DNA from: Bogoriella caseilytica | GTDB lineage: Bacteria > Actinomycetota > Actinomycetes > Actinomycetales > Actinomycetaceae | Assembly: GCF_003752405.1 (NCBI RefSeq) | Contig: NZ_RKHK01000001.1 | Location: forward strand, 992,001 to 1,056,000 | Length of the DNA: 64,000 nucleotides | Direction: 5' to 3' | Shown here: piece by piece, positions 7,859 through 15,492 of the stretch | How positions within the stretch are numbered: the stretch's first letter is position 1 | Layout of the letters: each line of letters starts with the position of its first letter | Notes under the pieces: model-generated | Told to the model about the DNA's origin: nothing | Database searches by the model: none | What the model saw: only the letters and a program-made list of their open reading frames with translations | Made by a program: the position numbers and the translations under genes

Positions 7859-8839
7859 CTAGGCGAATTGCTCGCCCGTCAGCCGTTCGAAGGCCTGCAC
7901 GTAGCGATCCCGGGTGCGCTCGACGATCTCGGCGGGCAAGGGTGGCGGCGGGGCGTCCGCGGCGCGGTCCCAGTTCGCGTCGGGCGAGGTGAGCCAGTCG
8001 CGCACGAACTGCTTGTCGTAGCTTGCCTGAGGCCGGCCCGGCTCCCAGTCCTCGGCCGGCCAGAAGCGTGAGGAGTCGGGGGTGAGGACCTCATCTCCCA
8101 GGATCAGCCCCGCACTGCCCGGAGACTGTTCGCCCGCGCTCCCCCGACCACCGGCCGCCCCCTGCGGCAGCACGCCGAACTCGAACTTGGTGTCGGCCAG
8201 AATGATGCCGGCCTGACCGGCCAGTGCGGCGGCGCGCGAGTAGACCGTCAGAGTGAGGTCGCGTGCGGCCTCCGCCTGCTCGGGCCCCACGATCCGCTTG
8301 GCTTGGTCGAGGTCGATGTTCTCGTCATGCTCGCCGATCTCGGCCTTGGTGGCCGGGGTGAAGATCGGTTCCGGAAGCTGGTCGCTCTCCCGCAGACCGG
8401 CCGGCAGGTGGATGCCGGTGACGGCCTGAGTACGGCGGTACTCCTCCCACCCCGAACCGGAGAGGTAACCGCGCGCCACGCACTCGATGGGCAGCATGTC
8501 GAGCCGGTGGCAGATCATGGCCCGCCCCGCCACGGCGCTGGGCACCTCGGTGGAGACCACATGGTTGGCGACGACGTCGGCAAGCTGCTCGAACCACCAC
8601 AGGGAGAGTGCGGTGAGGATGCGGCCCTTGTCCGGGATGGGCGTGCTCAGGATGTGGTCGTAGGCGCTGATGCGGTCCGAAGCCACCACCAGCACGACGT
8701 CGTCGGTGGAGCCGGCGGCTTCCCCCGCCTGCGCCTCCTGGCCTCCATCACGATCGGGCACATAGAGGTCACGTACCTTGCCGGAGTACACGTGCCGCCA
8801 GCCGGGCAGCACCGGCTTCATCTGCTGACCGGATCCCAT
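7859..8839 (-). CDS. purC: Phosphoribosylaminoimidazole-succinocarboxamide synthase (SAICAR synthase)
   Basis: 326 residues from ATG 8839. An alternative ATG at 8821 (MKPVLPGW) matches the usual family N-terminus better. An AATGAT box seven bases before 8839 favours that start, but the choice is uncertain. Family signatures are HVYSGKVRDLYV, VVASDRISAYDHIL and GDEVLTPDSSRFWP. It joins aspartate to CAIR using ATP. Two low-complexity Gly/Ala/Ser/Glu insertions interrupt otherwise conserved blocks: one after VRDLYV and one between FEFGV and LILGDEV. PurC lies 69 bases upstream of purS in the same direction. Confidence 0.95.
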   Translation of the reverse strand: MGSGQQMKPVLPGWRHVYSGKVRDLYVPDRDGGQEAQAGEAAGSTDDVVLVVASDRISAYDHILSTPIPDKGRILTALSLWWFEQLADVVANHVVSTEVPSAVAGRAMICHRLDMLPIECVARGYLSGSGWEEYRRTQAVTGIHLPAGLRESDQLPEPIFTPATKAEIGEHDENIDLDQAKRIVGPEQAEAARDLTLTVYSRAAALAGQAGIILADTKFEFGVLPQGAAGGRGSAGEQSPGSAGLILGDEVLTPDSSRFWPAEDWEPGRPQASYDKQFVRDWLTSPDANWDRAADAPPPPLPAEIVERTRDRYVQAFERLTGEQFA

Positions 8840-9003
8840 GGGGCACATCATTCCAGCCGGGCGGGATCGCGCTCGACCCACGCCCAGAACCTGGTCGCAG
8901 AACAGCGCCCAGGGCCCTGTCTCAGCCCGCAACCCCGAGTCCTCCTGCTGCCGCGCTGCGCAGTACGGTGTGAGCGGATACACCGCACTCTCAGGAGGAT
9001 TCG

Positions 9004-10440
9004 ATGAGCCAGCTCGCCGACGTAGGCGTGACCGGATTGGCTGTGATGGGCCTGAACCTGGCCCGCAACCTTGCTCGGCACGGGCACAAGGTGGCGGTGC
9101 ACAACCGCACCTACACGCGCACCGAGAAGTTCCTCGCCGACCACGGCGAGGAGGGGACCTTCGTCGCCTCGGAATCGCTCGAGGACTTCGTGGCCTCGCT
9201 CGAGCGCCCGCGGGTGGCGATCGTGATGGTCAAGGCCGGCATGGGCACCGACGCCGTCATCGACGCGCTCGCCGAACTCATGGAACCGGGCGACATCATC
9301 GTCGACACGGGTAACGCGCACTTCCCGGACACCATCCGCCGCGAGCACGCGCTGCGCGAACGGGGGATCCACTTCGTGGGCTGCGGCGTCTCCGGTGGCG
9401 AGGAAGGGGCACTCAACGGCCCCTCGATCATGCCCGGCGGCACGGTCGAGTCCTACGAGCGCCTCGGGCCGATGCTCGAGTCGATCTCCGCCCACGTCGA
9501 CGGCGTGCCCTGCTGCACCCACGTGGGCCCGGACGGTGCGGGGCACTTCGTCAAGATGGTGCACAACGGCATCGAATACGCGGACATGCAGCTGATCGCC
9601 GAGGCTTACGACCTGTTGCGCAAGGGGCTGGGCGCCACCCCGGCAGAGATCGGGGAGATCTTCGCCGAGTGGAACACCGGTGACCTGGAGTCCTACCTGA
9701 TCGAGATCACCGCCGATGTGCTCGCGCACACCGACCCCGAGACCGGCCAGGCCTTCGTCGACATCGTGCAGGACCAGGCCGAGCAGAAGGGCACCGGCCG
9801 CTGGACCGTGCAGAACGGCCTCGACCTCGGCGTGCCCATCACCGGGATCGCCGAGGCCACCTTCGCACGATCGCTCTCCGGATCGCTCCCGCAGCGCGAG
9901 GCCGGCCGCCGGGCACTCCCCGCCAAGACCGCCGCGTGGGAGGTCACCGACCGCGAGGGCTTCATCGACGACGTCCGCCGCGCGCTCTACGCCTCGAAGG
10001 TCGTGGCCTACTCCCAGGGCTTCGACCAGATCGCGGCCGCCTCGGTCGAGTACGACTGGAACATCGATCGCGGTGCCATGGCGCGGATCTGGCGGGGCGG
10101 CTGCATCATCCGCGCCCGCTTCCTGGACCGGATCACCGAGGCCTACGAGCGCGAGCCCGATCTTGCTCTGCTGCTCGCGGACCCGTACTTCACCGACGCG
10201 GTCTCCGACGGCCTGGAGGCCTGGCGTCGCGTGGTGGCCGGCGCCGCCCAGAACGGGGTGCCCACCCCGGCCTTCTCCTCCTCGCTCGCCTACTACGACG
10301 GCGTGCGCTCCGAGCGTTTGCCGGCGGCCCTGATCCAGGCCCAGCGGGACTTCTTCGGCGCCCACACCTACCGGCGCACCGACCGCGAGGGCTCCTTCCA
10401 CACGCTGTGGTCCGGGGACCGCAGCGAGATCGCCGGCTGA
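9004..10440 (+). CDS. gnd: 6-phosphogluconate dehydrogenase, decarboxylating (long form)
   Basis: 478 residues, ATG 9004 preceded by AGGAGG. The N-terminal Rossmann motif is GLAVMGLNLARNLARHGH and the substrate motif is CGVSGGEEGALNGPS. The C-terminal helical domain ends in FHTLWSGDRSE. The length matches the E. coli-like long class, which is usually NADP-dependent. It oxidises 6-phosphogluconate to ribulose 5-phosphate in the pentose phosphate pathway. It stands alone; the preceding gene is divergent and the following gene convergent. Confidence 0.96.
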   Translation: MSQLADVGVTGLAVMGLNLARNLARHGHKVAVHNRTYTRTEKFLADHGEEGTFVASESLEDFVASLERPRVAIVMVKAGMGTDAVIDALAELMEPGDIIVDTGNAHFPDTIRREHALRERGIHFVGCGVSGGEEGALNGPSIMPGGTVESYERLGPMLESISAHVDGVPCCTHVGPDGAGHFVKMVHNGIEYADMQLIAEAYDLLRKGLGATPAEIGEIFAEWNTGDLESYLIEITADVLAHTDPETGQAFVDIVQDQAEQKGTGRWTVQNGLDLGVPITGIAEATFARSLSGSLPQREAGRRALPAKTAAWEVTDREGFIDDVRRALYASKVVAYSQGFDQIAAASVEYDWNIDRGAMARIWRGGCIIRARFLDRITEAYEREPDLALLLADPYFTDAVSDGLEAWRRVVAGAAQNGVPTPAFSSSLAYYDGVRSERLPAALIQAQRDFFGAHTYRRTDREGSFHTLWSGDRSEIAG

Positions 10441-10477
10441 GGCCGGCGCGAAGGCGCGCATCACAGATCGCGGCGCG

Positions 10478-10540
10478 GTTGCCGACGTCGTTGCTGAGTT
10501 CCCCTCAACAACGACGTCGGCAACCTGAGCCGGGGCTCAG
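10478..10540. terminator. Long bidirectional hairpin between gnd and the rhamnulokinase gene
   Basis: GTTGCCGACGTCGTTG (10478-10493) pairs perfectly with 10509-10524. After one mismatch four further pairs follow, with a 5-base loop, giving a stem of about 21 bases. A second small hairpin, CTGAGCC-GG-GGCTCAG, follows at 10525-10540. It sits exactly between two convergent genes, so a two-way terminator is the natural reading. No T-tract is present. Confidence 0.7.
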
Positions 10541-10541
10541 G

Positions 10542-12023
10542 TCAGCGCAGGCGCGCCTCAGCCGCGTCCCAGTCGGCCCGGCCGCCCCGTGGTTCATAGC
10601 GCGTGAGCTCCTGGTGAGCGGAGGCGAGCGCCAGGCGGTGCAGCCCAGTGAGATCCACGCCCTCCCCGAGGTCGCCCAGCGATCGTGCCTGCACCAGCAG
10701 GTTGCCCAGGGCGGTCGATTCCACTGGCCCGGCAATCACCGGCAGACCCGTGGCCTCGGCGGTGAGCCGGCACAGCAGTTCGTTCCGCGAGCCGCCACCG
10801 ACGAGGTGGATCACGGAGATCTCCCGTTCGGCGAGGTCGCTGGCGGCGCGCAGGGCACGACGGTAGGCCAGCGCCAGGGAGTCAAGGATGGCGCGCACCA
10901 TCTCCGCCCGGGTGCGCGGTACGGGCTCGCCGGCCTCGGCGGCCGCCTGCGCCAGCCGCTCCGGCATGCCGCCGGGCGCGAGGAAGGCGGAGTCGTCGAC
11001 GTCGACGACGCAGCGCAGCGCCGTCACCTCCTCGGACTGGGCCAGGAGTTCGGCGAGGTCGATCTCCTCCCCTGCCTCGGCCCATTCCCGCACACACTCC
11101 TGCAGTAGCCACAACCCCATGACGTTGCGCAAGTACCGCACGGAGCCGTCCACGCCGAGCTCATTGGTGAAGTTCCCGTCCCGGCTTGCCTCGCTCAGCA
11201 CGGGCTCCGCCAACTCGATACCCACGAGGGACCACGTGCCGCACGAGATGTAGGCGAAGTCCCCGTCGCCCGGCACCCCGACCACGGCAGAGGCGGTGTC
11301 GTGTGAGCCGACCGCCACCAGCGGCACCTCCGGCAGCCCAGCGACATCCACGGTTCCGATCTGCGTGCCCGGCTCGACCACCGGGGGGAGCAGCGGGCCG
11401 AGGTCCATGCCCAGGGCGCCGCGGAGCGCCAGCAGGATCTCGGCGGACCAGCCTCGCGCGGCGACATCGAGGAGCCCCGTGGTCGAGGCATTGGTGGCTT
11501 CGGCGACCGCGACGCCGGTGAGCCAGTATCCGAGTAGGTCGGGCAGGAGCAGGAGGCGGCGGGCTGTTGCCAGCTGCGCGGAACCGGCTGCTGCCGCGAG
11601 CTGGAAGATGGTGTTGAAGGGCTGATACTGCAACCCGGTGCGTTCGTAGAGCATCTCCGCAGGCAGGTGGGTGAAGACCTCTGCGGCGACGCCGTCGGTG
11701 CGGCTGTCGCGGTAGTGAACCGGGTTGCCCAGCAGAGCGCCGTCGGCGTCGAGCAGGCCGTAGTCCACGGCCCAGGTATCGATGCCGAGGCTGACCACAT
11801 TCCGCCTACGTGCCGCGAGCCGCACGCCGGTCAGGATTCCCTCGTACAGGCGCAGGACGTTCCAGTGGAGGACCTCGCGCCCACCCTCACGAACAGCAAC
11901 GGGCACATTGTCGAAGCGGTGGATCACCTCGGTGACCATGCGGCCGTCGTCGAGGTGCCCGGCCACCACCCGCCCGCTGGAGGCGCCGAGATCCACAGAG
12001 AGGTAGGTCCGGTTCACGGTCAC
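10542..12023 (-). CDS. rhaB: Rhamnulokinase
   Basis: 493 residues from GTG 12023, overlapping the stop of the preceding aldolase gene by one base (TAGTG). FGGY-kinase fold with the RhaB-specific N-terminus VDLGASSGRV, then GIDTWAVDYGLLD, and C-terminal HLVGGGSRNELLCRLTA. It phosphorylates L-rhamnulose to L-rhamnulose 1-phosphate with ATP. It is the last gene of the rhamnose catabolic operon, after the isomerase and aldolase genes. Confidence 0.94.
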   Translation of the reverse strand: MTVNRTYLSVDLGASSGRVVAGHLDDGRMVTEVIHRFDNVPVAVREGGREVLHWNVLRLYEGILTGVRLAARRRNVVSLGIDTWAVDYGLLDADGALLGNPVHYRDSRTDGVAAEVFTHLPAEMLYERTGLQYQPFNTIFQLAAAAGSAQLATARRLLLLPDLLGYWLTGVAVAEATNASTTGLLDVAARGWSAEILLALRGALGMDLGPLLPPVVEPGTQIGTVDVAGLPEVPLVAVGSHDTASAVVGVPGDGDFAYISCGTWSLVGIELAEPVLSEASRDGNFTNELGVDGSVRYLRNVMGLWLLQECVREWAEAGEEIDLAELLAQSEEVTALRCVVDVDDSAFLAPGGMPERLAQAAAEAGEPVPRTRAEMVRAILDSLALAYRRALRAASDLAEREISVIHLVGGGSRNELLCRLTAEATGLPVIAGPVESTALGNLLVQARSLGDLGEGVDLTGLHRLALASAHQELTRYEPRGGRADWDAAEARLR

Positions 12024-14074
12024 TACCGCAGGAAGGCGGCGGCGACGCCGGAGTCCACCGGCACGTGCAGCCCGGTGGTCTGCACCAGGTCGGGGCCGGT
12101 CAGCGCGAAGACGGCGGCGGCAACATGCTCGGGCAGGACTTCCTTCTTCAGCAGGGTCCGCCCGGCGTAGTACTGACCGAGTTCGGACTCATCGACCCCG
12201 TAGACCTTCGCGCGCTGTGCGCCCCAGCCGCCGGCGAAGATACCCGAGCCGCGCACCACTCCGTCGGGGTTGATGCCGTTGACGCGGATGCCGTGCTCGC
12301 CGAGCTCCGCGGCCAGGAGGCGAACCTGGTGGGCCTGGTCGGCCTTGGTGGCGGAGTAAGCGATGTTGTTCGGGCCGGCGAAGACGGAGTTCTTCGAGGA
12401 GATGTAGATGATGTCGCCGCCCAGGCCCTGGGCGATCATGACGCGGGCTGCCTCGCGGGCGACCAGGAACGAGCCGCGGGCCATGACTTCGTGCTGGAGG
12501 TCCCAGTCCTTGACGGTGGTCTCCAGCAGCGACTTCGAGAGGGACAGCCCGGCGTTGTTGACCACGAGGTCCACACCACCGAAGGCCAGGGCCGCGGCGG
12601 CGATGGCCTCCTGGACCTGCGCTTCACTGGTCACATCGGTCTGGACGCCGATCGCGACGTCGGCACCGCCGAGCTCCTCAGCCACGGCCTGCGCCTTACC
12701 GAGATCGAGGTCGGCGACGACCACGCAGGCACCTTCCGCGGCGAGACGCTCCGCCGTAGCCTTGCCGATCCCCGAGGCACCTCCGGTCACCAGCGCCACC
12801 CGGGTGGCCAACGGCTTCGGTCGAGGCATCCGTTGGAGCTTGGCCTCTTCCAAAGCCCAGTACTCGATACGGAATTTCTCGGATTCCTCGATGGGGGTGT
12901 AGGTGGAGATCGCCTCCGCGCCGCGCATGACGTTGATGGCGTTGATGTAGAACTCTCCGGCCACGCGCGCGGTCTGCTTGGTGCGCCCGAAGGAGAACAT
13001 GCCGACGCCCGGCACGAGCACGATGGCGGGGTCGGCGCCACGCAGGGCGGGCGAGTCGGGCGTGGCGTGGCGCTCGTAGTAGGCCGCGTAGTCCTCCCGG
13101 TAGGCCTGGTGCAGCTCGGTCAGCCGGGCGACCACCTCCTCCACCGGAGCGTCCGCGGGTAGGTCCACCACCAAAGGCTTCACCTTGGTGCGCAGGAAGT
13201 GATCCGGGCAGGAGGTGCCGAGCTCAGCCAGTGGGGCGAGCTTCTCTCGGGCGAGGAAGTCCAGCACCACCTCGGAGTCGGTGAAGTGCCCGAGCTGCGG
13301 CGCGTCGGTGGAGGCCAGCCCCCGGATGACCGGAGCAAGCGCAGCGGCCTTGGCGCGCCGTTCGGCCTCCGGCAACGCTGCATACTCGTCGCGGATCGGC
13401 CCGAAGGGGTGGGTGCCCTGGGCCTCGAGTTCGGCGGTTCTGGCGGCGATGAACTGCTCCGCGGTGCGGATGATCATCAGCGAGTTCTCCTCGCATTCCG
13501 CTGAGGTGGCGCCCCACGCGGTGATGCCGTGGCCGCCGAGCACGCAGCCGATCGCCTGAGGGTTCTGCTGTTTGATCTCCGCGATGTCGAGGCCGAGCTG
13601 GAAGCCGGGGCGCCGCCAGGGCACCCAGACCACGCGGTCACCGAAGCACTCGCGAGTCAGCGCCGCACCGTCGGCCGCGGTGGCGAGGGCGATGCCCGAG
13701 TCCGGATGCAGGTGGTCGACATGCGCGGCGTCGACCAGTCCGTGCATGGCGGTGTCGATACTGGGAGCGGCACCGCCCTTGCCGTGCAGGCAGTAGTCGA
13801 AGGCCTCGACCATCTCGTCCTCGCGCTCCACCCCGGGGTAGACATCGACCAGGGCGCGCATGCGGTCCAGCCTCAGGACGGCAAGTCCTTCCTGGCGCAA
13901 AGTGCCGAGATCGCCCCCGGACCCCTTGACCCAGAGCAACTCCACGTCCTGACCGGTGACCGGATCGGTCTCGGTGCCGGCCGCGGAGGTGTTGCCGCCG
14001 GCGTAGTTGGTGTTCCGCGCATCGGAACCGAGGCGATTGGACCGGGCAATGAGCTCAGCGGCGGGGTGCGACAT
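12023..14074 (-). CDS. rhaEW: Bifunctional rhamnulose-1-phosphate aldolase / lactaldehyde dehydrogenase
   Basis: 683 residues. The N-terminal class II aldolase domain has Zn-binding His residues in HVDHLHPDSG (about 118-123) and GGHGITAWG (H182). The C-terminal SDR domain begins at about residue 425, with TGGASGIG at 430-437, VNNAG, and the Ser/Tyr/Lys set in SATK near residue 580. Such fusions cleave rhamnulose 1-phosphate into DHAP and L-lactaldehyde and oxidise the lactaldehyde to lactate. The ribosome binding site CAGGAGA precedes the ATG. The symbol follows the Bacillus subtilis fusion; the aldolase role is firmer than the dehydrogenase specificity. Confidence 0.93.
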   Translation of the reverse strand: MSHPAAELIARSNRLGSDARNTNYAGGNTSAAGTETDPVTGQDVELLWVKGSGGDLGTLRQEGLAVLRLDRMRALVDVYPGVEREDEMVEAFDYCLHGKGGAAPSIDTAMHGLVDAAHVDHLHPDSGIALATAADGAALTRECFGDRVVWVPWRRPGFQLGLDIAEIKQQNPQAIGCVLGGHGITAWGATSAECEENSLMIIRTAEQFIAARTAELEAQGTHPFGPIRDEYAALPEAERRAKAAALAPVIRGLASTDAPQLGHFTDSEVVLDFLAREKLAPLAELGTSCPDHFLRTKVKPLVVDLPADAPVEEVVARLTELHQAYREDYAAYYERHATPDSPALRGADPAIVLVPGVGMFSFGRTKQTARVAGEFYINAINVMRGAEAISTYTPIEESEKFRIEYWALEEAKLQRMPRPKPLATRVALVTGGASGIGKATAERLAAEGACVVVADLDLGKAQAVAEELGGADVAIGVQTDVTSEAQVQEAIAAAALAFGGVDLVVNNAGLSLSKSLLETTVKDWDLQHEVMARGSFLVAREAARVMIAQGLGGDIIYISSKNSVFAGPNNIAYSATKADQAHQVRLLAAELGEHGIRVNGINPDGVVRGSGIFAGGWGAQRAKVYGVDESELGQYYAGRTLLKKEVLPEHVAAAVFALTGPDLVQTTGLHVPVDSGVAAAFLR

Positions 14075-14137
14075 GGTGGTGTTCTCCTGAAGGTCTCTGG
14101 CTACTCGCGTGGGACACGTGCTGGGGATATCAGATGG

Positions 14138-15322
14138 TCAGGCGCCCCAGCCGGCCTGGCTTCCGCCGACGCGCTCGGCAGCGATCCGCTCGGCGTAGCC
14201 GGAGGCGGCGTAAGCCCTCATGGGATCGGGATCCAGGCCCTGCTCCGTACGCAGATCGGCGAGCAGAGGTCGGGCGTCGGTGTTGTAGGCGTCCATCAGC
14301 ACGCCGTGGGCCCCGAGCACATCGCCGGCCTCCTGGGCGGCGCGCAGTGCCGAGCGGTCCACCAGGAGCGCCTTGGCCGTGGCCTCCTGGACGTTCATCA
14401 CCGACCGGATCTGGCCGGGGATTTTCGGTTCGATGTTGTGGCACTGGTCGAGCATGAAGTTCACCCCGGAGTCCGGCTGCAGGGCGTCGGCGGAGATAAT
14501 CTCGTGCATGATCCGGAAGAGCTGGAAGGGGTCGGCCGCGCCGGCGATGAGGTCGTCGTCGGCGTAGAACCGGGAGTTGAAGTCGAAGGCACCGAGGCGT
14601 CCTACGCGCAGCAGCTGGGCCACGATGAACTCGATATTCGTGCCCGGGGCGTGGTGCCCGGTGTCCAGGACCACCATGGCCTGGTCGCCGAGCGCCATGC
14701 AGTGCAGCAGTGAGGTGCCCCAGTCCGGCACGTCGGTGGAGTAGAAGGACGGCTCGAAGAACTTGTACTCGAGCACGATGCGCTGGTGTGGCTCCAGGGC
14801 GGCGTAGATCTCGGCGAGCCCCTCGGCGAGGCGATCCTGCCGGGCGCGCAGATCGTCCTGGCCGGGGTAGTTCAGCCCATCGGCGAGCCAGATCTTCAGG
14901 TCCCGGGATCCGGTGTGCCCCATGACGTCCAGGCACCTCAGGTGGGCGTCGACCGCCTTGCGCCGCACCACCGGATCGGGGTGGCAGAGCGAGCCGAGCA
15001 TGTAGTCGTCGTCCTGGAAGGTGTTGGAATTGACGGTGCCGATGCTGACGCCGAGGTCCTCGGCGTGCCGCCTCAGGGCGCCGTAGTCATCGACCAGGTC
15101 CCACGGGATGTGCAAGGACACCCGGGGGGCCACCCCGGTGTAACGATGCACCTGAGCGGCATCGGCGATCTTCTCGTAGGGGTCACGCGGGCCGCCGGGC
15201 TGGGAGAAGACCTTGAACCGGGTGCCGGAGTTCCCGAAGGCCCAGGACGGGAGTTCGATGGTCTGGGTGCGCAGCGCCTCTCGGGCGGCAGTCGCGGTGG
15301 CTGGGAGCTGCGAGGGGGACAT
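14138..15322 (-). CDS. rhaI: L-rhamnose isomerase, RhaI type
   Basis: 394 residues, ATG 15322 with AAGGAAG upstream. TIM-barrel sugar isomerase of the Pseudomonas stutzeri/RhaI class rather than E. coli RhaA. Metal and substrate stretches are visible in VLEYKFFEPSFYSTD, VVLDTGHHAPGTNIE and GAFDFNSRFYADDD. It converts L-rhamnose to L-rhamnulose. It is the first gene of the rhaI, aldolase, kinase unit and has a LacI operator 17 bases upstream of its start. Confidence 0.93.
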   Translation of the reverse strand: MSPSQLPATATAAREALRTQTIELPSWAFGNSGTRFKVFSQPGGPRDPYEKIADAAQVHRYTGVAPRVSLHIPWDLVDDYGALRRHAEDLGVSIGTVNSNTFQDDDYMLGSLCHPDPVVRRKAVDAHLRCLDVMGHTGSRDLKIWLADGLNYPGQDDLRARQDRLAEGLAEIYAALEPHQRIVLEYKFFEPSFYSTDVPDWGTSLLHCMALGDQAMVVLDTGHHAPGTNIEFIVAQLLRVGRLGAFDFNSRFYADDDLIAGAADPFQLFRIMHEIISADALQPDSGVNFMLDQCHNIEPKIPGQIRSVMNVQEATAKALLVDRSALRAAQEAGDVLGAHGVLMDAYNTDARPLLADLRTEQGLDPDPMRAYAASGYAERIAAERVGGSQAGWGA

Positions 15323-15338
15323 GCGCTTCCTTCACTTT

Positions 15339-15360
15339 TGAATCGTTTCATTCGAGGTTA
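15339..15360 (-). promoter_or_regulatory. LacI-type operator and -10 element of the rhaI operon
   Basis: Half-palindrome TGAATCGTTTCA at 15339-15350 fits TGAANCGNTTCA. On the minus strand a TAACCT box (15355-15360, TANNNT form) lies just upstream, placing the transcription start inside the operator. The wider sequence TTGAATCGTTTCATTCG matches 15 of 17 bases of the site in front of the importer operon at 21374-21390, so both are probably bound by the LacI protein encoded at 21532. Confidence 0.75.
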
Positions 15361-15492
15361 GTCTTCGCATCCGGCCACGGTCAAGGGTGGCCGGGCAGGG
15401 AGAGGATGCGGATCCGCGCCATGGTGCCTCCTTCGGCTTCCGGGCTCTGGAGTCGTCGTCATGGGCTGCCGCAGCCGATGCCGCGGCGGCTC

